Part shown: positions 25,153 through 33,286 of the stretch, one piece after another | How positions within the stretch are numbered: position 1 is the first letter of the stretch | How the letters are laid out: every line of letters starts with the position of its first letter | Assembly (NCBI RefSeq): GCF_022662335.1 | Contig: NZ_JAKNQJ010000012.1 | Location: 1 to 64,000, forward strand | Direction of reading: 5' to 3' | From: Sphingomonas sp. CROZ-RG-20F-R02-07 | GTDB taxonomy: Bacteria > Pseudomonadota > Alphaproteobacteria > Sphingomonadales > Sphingomonadaceae | DNA: 64,000 nt | Position numbers and translations under genes: made by a program | Notes under the pieces: model-generated | What the model saw: the letters and a program-made list of their open reading frames with translations, nothing else | What the model was told of the DNA's origin: nothing | Databases searched by the model: none

Positions 25153-25730
25153 TTGCTTGGTCCTTCGTCCTTTCGAGTCCAATACCCGATTTCACCACCG
25201 ATCGACGACGCCAGCGTGCGCCTGGTCTCGACCAGCAGGCCCCTCAGCTCCGCGCACGTCTCAAGGAACGAGCCCGCGATCCGCGCGATGTCGAGGGAGC
25301 TTTCCGGCTGGTTCGCCGCGTTCATCGCGTGGACGGCCTGGTTGATGTTCCGTCCGATGGCGAGGACCTGCTTACGGACCTTGCCGATCTCCGTTTGAGT
25401 CGTGGGAGCCAGCCGCAGCAGCGCGGCCTTGTCCCATAGCTGCCAGCGTATTGTACGCTTGATCCACTCGTTTCGGGTGAGCCGCATCGGTGCGCCTACG
25501 GTGTCGATGGCTTCGATCTCGCTCCGGTTCAGGCGCACCGTCACGCGGATATAGTCGTCCGGATGGCCCCTGCCCTGCACCGGCATGATCGGCACGCTCT
25601 GACTCTCCGGAGACACCGCCGCGACGGTGAGCGCGGTCGTGATCCAGCTACTACGGGTCTGCCCGTTCGCAGCGGCGATCCGGTCGATCTCCGCCGTCAG
25701 GTCATCGCTTAGCCGGACCGTGACCTTCAT
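25149..25730 (-). CDS. MobC-like relaxosome accessory protein
   Basis: A 193-residue protein with two ribbon-helix-helix segments (KVTVRLSDDLTAEIDRIAAANGQTRSSWI at 2-30 and RVTVRLNRSEIEAIDTVGAPMRLTRNEWI at 62-90) and a MobC-type helix (IGKVRKQVLAIGRNINQAVHAMN). Such proteins bind oriT and help the relaxase open the strands. The start MKVTVRL is chosen because the domain begins there; an upstream in-frame start would run through the oriT palindrome. It probably represses its own promoter through the nearby palindrome. Confidence 0.88.
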   Translation of the reverse strand: MKVTVRLSDDLTAEIDRIAAANGQTRSSWITTALTVAAVSPESQSVPIMPVQGRGHPDDYIRVTVRLNRSEIEAIDTVGAPMRLTRNEWIKRTIRWQLWDKAALLRLAPTTQTEIGKVRKQVLAIGRNINQAVHAMNAANQPESSLDIARIAGSFLETCAELRGLLVETRRTLASSIGGEIGYWTRKDEGPSK

Positions 25731-25761
25731 CTCCAAAGCCCCGTGCAGCGGCGCCTCACAA

Positions 25762-25800
25762 ACCAATGTCCGACATTGGTGCCGTAAGGCATATCCTGCC
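25762..25800. other. Origin of transfer (oriT) with MOBP-type nic site
   Basis: A perfect palindrome, ACCAATGTC and GACATTGGT around one C (25762-25780), is followed 11 bp later by TATCCTG then C (25792-25799), the nic-region core of RP4-like MOBP origins; nicking is expected between 25798 and 25799 on the plus strand. A small GCC-GTAA-GGC hairpin lies between. It is 32 bp upstream of mobC, the usual place for oriT and for MobC autoregulation. Confidence 0.82.
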
Positions 25801-26073
25801 ATCCCTTAGCTCTCATCCTCATTGGTCTTCCAAATCATCCCCGCACCCTGCATCTTCTCACAGACGCGGAGCCGGAGCAACTGTCTGCCGTGAGCTCCCT
25901 CTTAGATCGTCAGTTCTTCTTGGTCGGCGTCGGCGATCCTCAAAAGGTGCACCTTCGGAGCGCGTTTTGTGATTGGATTATAAGCGATCCTGGGTTGATC
26001 GATCATTCTAGCAATCTTGGCTGTCGTCCGACATGATGCGCCCCTGATCAGCTCACCCCTTGGAGACCATCAA

Positions 26074-26364
26074 ATGCCGCGATCGTCATCGAAACCTGCC
26101 GATCTTCCCACGATCGAAACACGCAAGAAAGCCTTACTCGCGGAGCTTGCCCAACTTGAGGAACAGGCAAAAGCCGCTGAGGTTGCTGCACGCGATGCTG
26201 GCCGACCCGTACTTCTTGCCGCCCTCGATCGCATCAAAATTGCGGCGATGAATAAGTCAGACGCTCGGGCAATCGCATCGGCTATCAACCAGCATGGTGG
26301 TGCGGCCGTTGCCTCGCACCTTGCTTCAATTATACCCGCCTCCGGGGCGAAAACGGAATCGTAA
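26074..26364 (+). CDS. Conserved small plasmid protein, coiled coil
   Basis: A 96-residue protein, function not recognised. A helical, heptad-like middle (TRKKALLAELAQLEEQAKAAEVAARDAG) is followed by SDARAIASAINQHGGAAVASHLASII. The ATG has TTGGAGACC about 6 bp upstream. It is divergent from mobC across oriT, a position often held by leading-region genes or small DNA-binding accessory proteins; no DNA-binding motif is certain. Confidence 0.7.
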   Translation: MPRSSSKPADLPTIETRKKALLAELAQLEEQAKAAEVAARDAGRPVLLAALDRIKIAAMNKSDARAIASAINQHGGAAVASHLASIIPASGAKTES

Positions 26365-26402
26365 TCGGCTAATCGACGTTCCTGTCGATCACGTCGGATC
26401 CT

Positions 26403-26543
26403 GTGACGCCGGTCCAGGCGCTACGTGAGCTGGAGGTCGCGGCCGAGCTAATCCCTCACGGACTACAGACCGGATCGAACGTGGTTGAGGCCATACGGGT
26501 TCTGAGGCGACAAGTCGAGCGATGGCGTTTGCCGTACCTGTGA
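26403..26543 (+). CDS. Possible small protein (46 aa)
   Basis: GTG-started frame encoding VQALRELEVAAELIPHGLQ and VVEAIRVLRRQVERWRLPYL, an amphipathic helical peptide. It follows the coiled-coil gene by 38 bp. No ribosome binding site stands out and no family is recognised. Confidence 0.32.
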   Translation: MTPVQALRELEVAAELIPHGLQTGSNVVEAIRVLRRQVERWRLPYL

Positions 26544-26797
26544 GAGTATCTTCAGTTCCATGCCACTGCCAAACCGAACCCCTCGATAGGCCGGCCGTGT
26601 CCCTGACGTTGGGGTTCAACTGTTATGTCGGGGATCTGGTAAAACAGTCCGACGTCGATCACGCGACCGATGCCGACCGCACGTGCTACGTGGCGAACTA
26701 CGACTCGAGGACAGAGGTGGTTCTAGGAATCTGAACAGCGGGGATAAGTGGATTGCCGATCTAACAGCGGTCATGCTGGCCGCGAAGAGGAGGCAAG

Positions 26798-27106
26798 ATG
26801 AGCAAGCGACCCCGCCGGAATCACAGCCCGGCATGCAAGGCGAAGGTGGCACTGGCTGCTGTGAAGGGCGAGAAGACGCTAGCCGAGCTGGCGCAGCAGT
26901 TTGACGTACATCCCAACCTCATCAACCAGTGGCGGGCGCAGCTGCTGGAGGGGGCGGCAGACGTGTTCGGGGCGGCTCCTGCAACGAGCGAACCCGCGGT
27001 CGATATAACCGTGCTGCACGCCAAGATTGGAGAGCTGACGTTGGCGAACGATTTTTTGGCCGGTGCGCTCGGGAAAGCCGGTCTGTTGCCGAGCGCAAAG
27101 CGATGA
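26798..27106 (+). CDS. IS3-family transposase OrfA
   Basis: A 102-residue DNA-binding part of the transposase: HSPACKAKVALAAVKGEKTLAELAQQFDVHPNLINQWRAQLLEGA is the helix-turn-helix of the IS3/IS911 type, followed by a leucine-zipper region (ITVLHAKIGELTLANDFLAGALGKAGLL). It ends overlapping OrfB (ATGA). A T6G run at 27052-27058 could allow a -1 frameshift into the OrfB frame to make the full-length transposase. Confidence 0.92.
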   Translation: MSKRPRRNHSPACKAKVALAAVKGEKTLAELAQQFDVHPNLINQWRAQLLEGAADVFGAAPATSEPAVDITVLHAKIGELTLANDFLAGALGKAGLLPSAKR

Positions 27107-27927
27107 TCGACCGTGACCATGCGCTGCCGCTGGCTCGCCAGGCGCAGCAGCTCGATATCAGCCGCGGCAGCATCTACTATCTCCCGCGGCCTGTATCCTC
27201 GGCCGACCTAGCGATCATGCGGCGCATCGACGAACTTCACCTGCTCTATCCGTTCGCCGGCAGCCGGATGCTGCGCGATCTGCTCCGGCAGGAAGGCGTG
27301 GTCATCGGGCGACGGCATGTCGCGACGCTGATGAGGCGAATGGGGCTCGAGGCGATCTACCGCCGTCCGAACACGTCAAAACCTGCGACGGGGCACAAGA
27401 TCTATCCGTACCTGCTGCGCAAGCTGGCGGTGACCCGACCGAACCAGGTTTGGGCGACCGACATTACATACGTGCCCATGGCACGCGGCTTCGTCTATCT
27501 GGTCGCTATCGTCGATTGGTTCACCCGGCGGGTGCTGGCCTGGCGGGTGTCAATCTCAATAGACGTCGCGTTCTGCATCGAGGCGCTGGAGGAAGCGCTT
27601 GCCCGTTATGGCAAGCCGGCGATATTCAACAGCGACCAAGGCTCACAATTTACGAGTTCCGCCTTCACCGCCGTCCTGCACCGCGAAGAGATCGCCATAA
27701 GCATGGATGGAAAGGGTTGTTGGCGCGACAACGTGTTCGTTGAGCGCCTCTGGCGCTCGGTGAAATACGAGGAGGTGTACCTCAACGCCTACGCCTCGGT
27801 TCCCGAGGCCCGCGCTGGGCTCGGCCGATATCTTGCGTTCTATAACAGCGTCCGGCCACATTCAGCGCTTGGTGCCAGAACACCGGACCAGGTATACTTC
27901 GACCAACCGCTTCTCGCAGCGGCATGA
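27103..27927 (+). CDS. IS3-family transposase OrfB (DDE integrase domain)
   Basis: A 274-residue catalytic part. After the HTH_21 region ([27 protein letters not shown]), the rve core shows the DDE residues in [22 protein letters not shown] and [16 protein letters not shown], all intact, then [19 protein letters not shown]. The frame is open upstream to 26929, consistent with production as an OrfAB fusion by -1 frameshift. Confidence 0.93.
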   Translation: MIDRDHALPLARQAQQLDISRGSIYYLPRPVSSADLAIMRRIDELHLLYPFAGSRMLRDLLRQEGVVIGRRHVATLMRRMGLEAIYRRPNTSKPATGHKIYPYLLRKLAVTRPNQVWATDITYVPMARGFVYLVAIVDWFTRRVLAWRVSISIDVAFCIEALEEALARYGKPAIFNSDQGSQFTSSAFTAVLHREEIAISMDGKGCWRDNVFVERLWRSVKYEEVYLNAYASVPEARAGLGRYLAFYNSVRPHSALGARTPDQVYFDQPLLAAA

Positions 27928-27972
27928 TCAACCAGCGGCGATCCACTTATCCAGACCGCGAGCCTGTTCAGA

Positions 27973-28088
27973 CAACCGGGGCCACCTCTGACCGTGTTGG
28001 TTAGATCGGCCTGGGCAGCCTCTTTGCTTCGGGCGGTCAGTCGTGCGGCCACGCGCAGCCGGTGGTAGTCGTCTCCGTGGATCAGCAC
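27973..28088 (-). pseudogene. Hypothetical gene cut off by the IS3 element
   Basis: From a GTG at 28088 (AGGTGG upstream) the frame reads LIHGDDYHRLRVAARLTARSKEAAQADLTNTVR and then runs into the IS right end. The start looks coding and helical, while the continuation is IS terminal sequence. Its other half could not be found left of the IS. Confidence 0.35.
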
Positions 28089-28145
28089 GTTCGCTATTAT
28101 CAGCCACCTAAACCGCGCTCAAAGGCAGACATACGGCGGGAGCCG

Positions 28146-28343
28146 CTATGGCGCTCGCTCAGTGCCTGAGTGCGTATACCGTTCCGCAGCTAGGCTTTGG
28201 ACACGTTCAGCACGCTGGGCCATTTCGTCCCACCGCTCTGCGGATCGAAGTGCGCGAGTGCGAACATTAGGGAGTGTGGCAATCTCAGCCTCTGCACGCT
28301 CGGCGTCTGCACGAGCCCGGTACAATTTTGGATCGTCGCTCAT
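28146..28343 (-). CDS. Small conserved sphingomonad protein (65 aa)
   Basis: The residues DDPKLYRARADAERAEAEIATLPNVRTRALRSAERWDEMAQRAERVQ follow a pattern often seen in short, helical proteins of sphingomonads (Y-x-x-R-A-x-x-E ... L-x-N-V-R-x-R-x-L-R-S-A-x-x-W). The function is unknown. It stands alone between the IS3 element and the integrase. Confidence 0.66.
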   Translation of the reverse strand: MSDDPKLYRARADAERAEAEIATLPNVRTRALRSAERWDEMAQRAERVQSLAAERYTHSGTERAP

Positions 28344-28614
28344 CTCGACGGTTTACCTTTTTCGACGTTGTTCCGCTAGCGATGCTGGCTGCGAGACCCT
28401 TTGCCTTGACTGAGCGCTTCCTGCCGGTCAGCTGCTACCGTCAATCTATGTCGTGACAATGTACAGCTGCCACTACAGAATGACGGGCGGCATCTGCTCC
28501 CGAAGAGCGCGGCTCTTCCGGCCGCTGACGCGACCGACAACAAAATCTCACCTTGCCGTCGCCCAAACGCGCGCCTGCGGTCGGATCGATAAGCGATGCG
28601 GCCGCTCGCATAGC
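28344..28614. other. Intergenic, nothing recognised
   Basis: No supported gene, repeat or strong hairpin. Confidence 0.4.
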
Positions 28615-29757
28615 TTAGTCGGCCGCGAACCGCTTGGCCAATCTGGCGCTGGAACCGCTTTTGGCGGCGAGCTTGGCAGCGTAGCGCATCACAGTATTAG
28701 GATCACGCCAGCGATAGGCCTGCATGATCGCCGGCAGGCTTTCTCCAGCCGCAAAATTGTCCTGCGCAACGCCAACCCGGATCGAGTGGCTCGACACCGC
28801 CGCGATCCATCGCTCGAGTTCGCTCTCGCCCATGGCGCCGAACAGTTTCTTCGCGAATGCTTGGCGGACGAGCCGCTTGTAGATGATCCCGATTGTGCCT
28901 GGATGCAGCGCCCCCGGCCCAACCGATCGCACACTGCCATCGAAATAGGTCTCAACCCGCCGGAACAGCGGCCCCTTATCGATCCCGCCCTTGTCCCGCC
29001 AGCGATCGATCGCGCGCATCGTCGCCGGCGATAGATAGGCATGCGCGCCCTGCCCTTCGCGATCGGTCTTGCTCCTGGGGATGAGCAGCGTCCCCGCCCC
29101 CTCCCCATCCGGACCCTCGATGTGCGTCACGTCGATCGCGACCAGTTCGGACCGTCGGCAGCCGGTATCGTAGGCAACGCGTAGGAGCGCCTCGTCGCGG
29201 GCGCCAAGCATATCCTTGCGGCAGGCTTTGATGAGCGCGATGAGGGAGACGCCGGCTGCAGGCCCGTCGAGGTCGGTGACATCCCCCTTGAAGCGTATCG
29301 CCCGCGCCTGGACCTGACGAGTACCGACCGCCTTGCGCGCGGCCTTGAGTTCGAGGCGGACTAGCGGCGCCGCGGTCGGGTCTTCACGATCAGCCATGCG
29401 GTACGCCCAACCGATATGGACGAGATAGCGGCCGATAGTTGCAGAGGAGCGCTCCTCGGTCGCCCGCGCGGCCTCGGTACTGACATCCTGGCCGGAGAGC
29501 GCGCGAACATAGGCGGCGACAGTCTGCGCGGTCGCCGCGCCGGTCTGCACATGCGACCGCCGACACCATTGATCCCACAGGCGCAGATCGGAAAGGAATG
29601 CGCGCACCGTGTTCGCCGACCAGGCACGGGAGGCCGCGGCGACGAGCTGTGGATCTAGAAGACGCCGCTGCGGCGCGAGCGCCGTAACTTGGCCCACGAT
29701 GGCGACAAGGCTGCCGCTTGAGCCATCGTGAAGAGGAAAAGGCACGTTTTCAGCCAT
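28615..29757 (-). CDS. Tyrosine recombinase / integrase
   Basis: A 380-residue site-specific recombinase. A SAM-like N-terminal domain (SANTVRAFLSDLRLWDQWC) is followed by the catalytic domain with Arg201 (DTGCRRSEL), Lys230 (PRSKTD), His324 and Arg327 (SSHSIRVG), Trp350 in the His/Trp position and the nucleophile Tyr359 (TVMRY). All are present, so it should be active. It could resolve multimers or integrate a plasmid-borne segment. It diverges from the RHE_PE00001-like gene over a short region that contains an inverted repeat. No att core could be defined. Confidence 0.9.
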   Translation of the reverse strand: MAENVPFPLHDGSSGSLVAIVGQVTALAPQRRLLDPQLVAAASRAWSANTVRAFLSDLRLWDQWCRRSHVQTGAATAQTVAAYVRALSGQDVSTEAARATEERSSATIGRYLVHIGWAYRMADREDPTAAPLVRLELKAARKAVGTRQVQARAIRFKGDVTDLDGPAAGVSLIALIKACRKDMLGARDEALLRVAYDTGCRRSELVAIDVTHIEGPDGEGAGTLLIPRSKTDREGQGAHAYLSPATMRAIDRWRDKGGIDKGPLFRRVETYFDGSVRSVGPGALHPGTIGIIYKRLVRQAFAKKLFGAMGESELERWIAAVSSHSIRVGVAQDNFAAGESLPAIMQAYRWRDPNTVMRYAAKLAAKSGSSARLAKRFAAD

Positions 29758-29796
29758 CGTTCTCGCGTTACCGCGATCAGCGGCTAATGGCTAGGA

Positions 29797-29821
29797 TCGC
29801 GATAACCTTTTATTATCGCGA
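29797..29821. promoter_or_regulatory. Inverted repeat between integrase and RHE_PE00001-like gene
   Basis: Arms TCGCGATAA (29797-29805) and TTATCGCGA (29813-29821) are perfect, 7 bp apart. This lies between divergent starts at 29757 and 29852/29879, with a related GCGTTACCGCGAT just left of it. It may be an operator for either gene, or an integrase or initiator site. Confidence 0.55.
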
Positions 29822-29851
29822 CCGACAGCCTTGTTAACATAGACGGAGGAG

Positions 29852-30889
29852 GTGTGTTCGGGCTATTATCGTGGTCATATGGTACCTCAAAAGCCATCTG
29901 ATCTCGAGGACGACGTTGAGCCGATTGCCGTTTTGATCGAGCGGGCGAGCGTGGCAATTGGGCGGTTGGATGCTCATGTTTCCGTCAGTTCTGCCGCAAA
30001 GGCATGGAGCCTCCGTGCGGCTTGGATGGGCTATACCCGGGCGCTGCAGCTGGTCGGCACTGAAATTGACGATATTGATGTATTTTCGTGGGGGTCGGGC
30101 GTTTCTATTCCCCATCGACCACGCCGTCACACGCTTGATGATAGCTTTGCGCACTTCACTCCGTGGCGCGCTCGGCTGGTTGCAGATGGCCGTCATTGGG
30201 CGGAGGACCTCCCTTTTGACCCTACCTCGGACCAGTCGGGCCGGCCTGTGCCGATGCTGGTACGCGCGCTTGCTCTTCAAGCAGCCTATCTGAAGGCCGA
30301 GCGCTCGATCGATGCCTGGCTATCGTTGCCCGTGTTTCTTCATCGGCTCGGCCTGACGGAGCGCCCCCTGCCCTGCCTGGTTGAGGGTGATCGTCGACTC
30401 CTGTTCGCTCCACGGGACCACGGGCCATCTTCACGTCGTATTTTGCGCGGCTTGGAAGCCGCAGCGGTGAAAGGCCGAAAGGCCCTGATAGCGATCGAAG
30501 ATGGTCACGTGCTTGCCATATCGGCCTTGGCTAAGGAGGCTCGCCCGACCGCCTTGAAACGACTGGTCGCGTTACTGATGCAGGCGCCTGTTCAATCGCC
30601 GGAGAGTGTGGCGCGACGCCTCAAACTTACACTATCTGGCGCAGGCAAACTTCTCAGCCGCGCTGCATCGTTAGGACTGATACTGGAGGTAAGCGGCCGA
30701 CGTGCCTGGCGGACATATGTCGTTCCTGATTTGGCGATCGCGCTCGGTTTTATCGCTCCGCCTAAAGGACGACCGCGATCCCGTCCCACGCTGGATATCC
30801 CGCACGTCGACATCAACTCGTTCTTGCAGAACTTCGATCGTGAGATGGCGGAATTTGACGCTCGGTTTTCGTCCGATAGACCGACTTAG
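29852..30889 (+). CDS. RHE_PE00001-like (DUF1612/HTH) plasmid protein
   Basis: A 345-residue protein resembling the RHE_PE00001 family found on alphaproteobacterial plasmids. It has a helical N-terminal region (IERASVAIGRLDAHVSVSSAAKAWSLRAAWMGYTRALQL) and a C-terminal winged-helix part (RLVALLMQAPVQSPESVARRLKLTLSGAGKLLSRAASLGLILEVSGRRAWRTYV) suited to DNA binding. A replication or copy-control function is possible given parA downstream but is not shown by the sequence. The GTG start directly abuts GGAGGAG; ATG 29879 is the alternative. Confidence 0.72.
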   Translation: MCSGYYRGHMVPQKPSDLEDDVEPIAVLIERASVAIGRLDAHVSVSSAAKAWSLRAAWMGYTRALQLVGTEIDDIDVFSWGSGVSIPHRPRRHTLDDSFAHFTPWRARLVADGRHWAEDLPFDPTSDQSGRPVPMLVRALALQAAYLKAERSIDAWLSLPVFLHRLGLTERPLPCLVEGDRRLLFAPRDHGPSSRRILRGLEAAAVKGRKALIAIEDGHVLAISALAKEARPTALKRLVALLMQAPVQSPESVARRLKLTLSGAGKLLSRAASLGLILEVSGRRAWRTYVVPDLAIALGFIAPPKGRPRSRPTLDIPHVDINSFLQNFDREMAEFDARFSSDRPT

Positions 30890-30946
30890 GACAGGTCTTC
30901 CGGCTTCTATCTACGCGCTATTTCATCCTGTTATGCGCTGAACCCG

Positions 30947-31157
30947 TTGGTACACCTTGACTTTAATGGCCGCTAGTTTGGTACTTGATGGTACCGCTTG
31001 GTAGCTCGAACATGTCTAGGCTACCTAACGATACCCGATTAAGTCGTACCCATTGGTAGGCCGTAGTACCAATGCAATGGAGGGTAGTGGGTGCCGGACT
31101 ATCGGAATGGGAACGCCTTGGCACCGTACGAGACCGTAGCGACGTCTTGCCTACCAA
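30947..31157. repeat. Iteron-like cluster of TTGGTA(C/G) motifs
   Basis: At least seven copies of a short motif sit in 210 bp before parA: TTGGTAC at 30947 and 30978, ATGGTAC at 30988, TTGGTAG at 30998 and 31053, and reverse copies GTACCAA at 31066 and CTACCAA at 31151. Such clustering in both orientations fits a plasmid origin, or a parS-like partition site upstream of parA. No gene is supported between 30890 and 31261. Confidence 0.66.
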
Positions 31158-31261
31158 CCGCAATGCGACTAACTGCAAGTCCAGCAGAGGGTACCGAAGG
31201 CAACCCGCGCTCTAGAGATCTGGCGCACGGAGCCAGCGACTGACGATCTGGGAGGTCCTTT

Positions 31262-31945
31262 ATGCCCGTCATAAGCTTCGCGAGCCCAAAAGGGGGTGTC
31301 GGAAAAAGCACGTCGGCACTGATCCTCGCAAGCGGACTCACTCAAGCCGGCGCCAGCGTAACCGTCATCGACGGCGATCCAAACCGAACGCTTCATAACT
31401 GGTCCAAAAATGCCGGGCCCGGGGCGTTCTCATGTCGCGAGCTGCCTTCGGACAACGAAATATTGGATGCGATCGAGGACACCGCGACACGAAGCCAGTT
31501 CGTTATCGTCGATCTCGAAGGCACGGCGAATTTAGCGATGTCTCGCGCCATTTCGCGAACTGACCTCGTCATCATTCCTCTTCAAGCGTCCCCCGTTGAC
31601 GCCCGTCAGGCTAGTCGGGCGATCAAACTTGTCATCGACGAGGGCAGGGCGCTTCGCCGTACGATACCGTATCGGATGCTTTTCACGCGAGTAAACCCAG
31701 CGATAGCCACGCGCGACGAACGGGAAATCCGGACGCAGTTCCGCGACGCCGACATCCCCACGTTTCGCATTGCTTTGAATGACAGGGCTGCGTTCAGGGC
31801 AATGTTCACCCACTATCGCTCCCTTTGGGAACTTACCGACGAGGCCGCTGGCACAGATAAGGCGCGGCAAAACGCCGCAGCTTTCGTGGCTGAAGTTACC
31901 CAAGAAATTAGAAATCGGCAGCAGGCTCAGGAGCACGCAGCATGA
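31262..31945 (+). CDS. parA: ParA-family partition ATPase
   Basis: A 227-residue, small ParA (type Ib, without N-terminal HTH). The deviant Walker A KGGVGKST is at 10-17, Walker A' IDGDPN near 39-44, and Walker B FVIVDLEGT near 80. It drives plasmid segregation on the nucleoid. Its stop overlaps the start of the partner gene (ATGA), and it follows a cluster of short repeats that may be the centromere. The gene symbol is given for family membership only. Confidence 0.93.
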   Translation: MPVISFASPKGGVGKSTSALILASGLTQAGASVTVIDGDPNRTLHNWSKNAGPGAFSCRELPSDNEILDAIEDTATRSQFVIVDLEGTANLAMSRAISRTDLVIIPLQASPVDARQASRAIKLVIDEGRALRRTIPYRMLFTRVNPAIATRDEREIRTQFRDADIPTFRIALNDRAAFRAMFTHYRSLWELTDEAAGTDKARQNAAAFVAEVTQEIRNRQQAQEHAA

Positions 31946-32265
31946 GCAAGATTGACCTCGGCCTTGGAGACTTGTCGGATATAAAGCCAAACGCGCCCCG
32001 GCCGCAGACGGCATCGCAAGATCGGTCGGAGAGCGCTACTATCGACACGATCGGCCGAGATCATGGCTTCATTAAGCCATCGGTGCCCGCCACATTGCCG
32101 CGACGTCGACGCACTGCAATGCAAGGCGAGCCCCAGCACCAAATCAGCATCAAAGGCCCCGTTCGCGTGATGGAGCGGTTGATCGATTACTGCGATCGGG
32201 AACGGATTGCGTATTGGGAGGCCCTCGAAAAGTTTCTCGATCTCGCGGAAGAGCGAGGCTACTGA
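31942..32265 (+). CDS. Small partition partner protein (ParA-associated)
   Basis: A 107-residue protein, disordered at first and basic in the middle (PRRRRTAM), with a C-terminal fold QHQISIKGPVRVMERLIDYCDRERIAYWEALEKFLDLAEE. Short proteins of this pattern accompany small ParA proteins on alphaproteobacterial plasmids and are presumed to bind the centromere. Overlap with parA by 4 bp supports co-expression. No classical ParB motif is present. Confidence 0.8.
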   Translation: MSKIDLGLGDLSDIKPNAPRPQTASQDRSESATIDTIGRDHGFIKPSVPATLPRRRRTAMQGEPQHQISIKGPVRVMERLIDYCDRERIAYWEALEKFLDLAEERGY

Positions 32266-32304
32266 CGGAACGGTTTGGCTACGGCGCCTTCCGGACCAGA
32301 CATA

Positions 32305-32351
32305 CGGACACGACAGCAAACGGCTGTTGGATCGGCTGATTGTCGTGTCCG
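32305..32351. terminator. Hairpin after the partition operon
   Basis: Arms CGGACACGACA (32305-32315) and TGTCGTGTCCG (32341-32351) are perfect 11-bp complements with a 25-nt loop, 40 bp after the partner gene. No U-run follows, so it may be a Rho-assisted terminator or a DNA site. Confidence 0.45.
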
Positions 32352-32444
32352 AAACCCATCGGTTTCGGAGACGGCGTCAAGCGCAGCCTAGGTTCATTAG
32401 CCGCCGACTATTTCTCGCATCGTCGGATCGGGAAGGTGTGGATT

Positions 32445-32912
32445 ATGCTTCGAACGAGAAGGTGCGGCATAGCGGCTGTTATCGGCCTGACAGCGGTAGG
32501 CGGAAACGCAGCGGCGCACGTCGGCTTCGTGCAAGATCAGGCGCAGTTCCGAGCGGCGGTCGAGAACGGATCGACATCGCCGTCCTTCGTGCTTGTTACC
32601 ATCCTCGACGGCCGGTCCGGCAAGCAGCGGACGGGCTGCACCATGGCGGGTTTCCTTCTCCATGCTATCGCCATGGAGGAGAGACTTGATCGCCGCGACT
32701 ATCACGGGCGCATGCCTCCCGGCGTCAGCGCGCGGGTGATGGCGAAGGCGCTCGCCAGCAAGGATCATGTCTACACATTCCAAAAAGCTGAGGCGCTGGC
32801 TGCGATGCCGACTGACGTTCGGGGTTCCGATCGAACCTGCGAGATCATTCGGTCCGGAACTCCAGCCTATATACAGGATCGCACCGGGCAGGTCATGCCG
32901 GGGCAGCCGTAG
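32445..32912 (+). CDS. Exported hypothetical protein (155 aa)
   Basis: Begins MLRTRRCGIAAVIGLTAVGGNAAAH, a plausible Sec signal peptide, followed by a mature part with QFRAAVENGSTSPSFVLVTILDGRSGKQRTGCTMAGFLLHAIAME and two further Cys-containing strands. No family was recognised. It sits alone between the partition hairpin and the IS scar. The first in-frame ATG (32340) would overlap the hairpin and lacks signal-peptide character. Confidence 0.58.
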   Translation: MLRTRRCGIAAVIGLTAVGGNAAAHVGFVQDQAQFRAAVENGSTSPSFVLVTILDGRSGKQRTGCTMAGFLLHAIAMEERLDRRDYHGRMPPGVSARVMAKALASKDHVYTFQKAEALAAMPTDVRGSDRTCEIIRSGTPAYIQDRTGQVMPGQP

Positions 32913-33151
32913 GTGGCGCGCGCCCGGTGGCATCGCGCCGGCTTTCCTGCTGATCGATGGCGGCTTGGACCTTTATGCCCACCGACGATGATGCAGAAAT
33001 GGTGATTCGACGCCTGCTCGCCTAAAATGGCGGAAATCCGTTACCCTGCTGACACGCACTTCGGGACGTGCAAGATACCCAGCGTTCGGGAGTAGAGTGG
33101 CATGGCTGATGATCTGACTATGCTGGCGAGCCGTCGCGTTGTTGTTGCCCC
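32913..33151. other. Intergenic before IS3 fragment
   Basis: No supported gene. The right part (from about 33110) may belong to the end of the IS3 fragment. Confidence 0.35.
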
Positions 33152-33286
33152 CTAAAGGCCTGACAGAGCCTCGCTGGTTTGCGCGATGAACTCGCGGGGT
33201 GATCGATAGCCTAGAGCGCGGTGCGGATGCACCTCGTTATAGTGGGCGAACCAGCCTGGCAGCTGATCGATGACGGTCCTGGCATC
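33152..33286 (-). pseudogene. IS3-family OrfB C-terminal fragment
   Basis: Forty-four codons reading VIDQLPGWFAHYNEVHPHRALGYRSPREFIAQ, then a TAG at 33152-33154. This is the end of a different IS3-type transposase from the complete copy at 26.7 kb. It abuts the truncated umuC and marks the recombination that removed the 5' end of that gene. Confidence 0.85.

Larger units (their letters stand above)
26730..27972. mobile_element. IS3-family insertion sequence
   Basis: Ends share TCTGAACAG at 26730-26738 and its complement CTGTTCAGA at 27964-27972, with a second matched block GGATAAGTGGAT (left) and ATCCACTTATCC (right) further in. Two overlapping transposase frames run rightwards. The copy looks intact. 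Target duplication was not clear by eye. Confidence 0.82.

Noticed and set aside
26730..27972. Three-base target duplication of the IS3 element
   Set aside because: Flanks (GAA on the left, CAA on the right) do not match clearly, so none is claimed.
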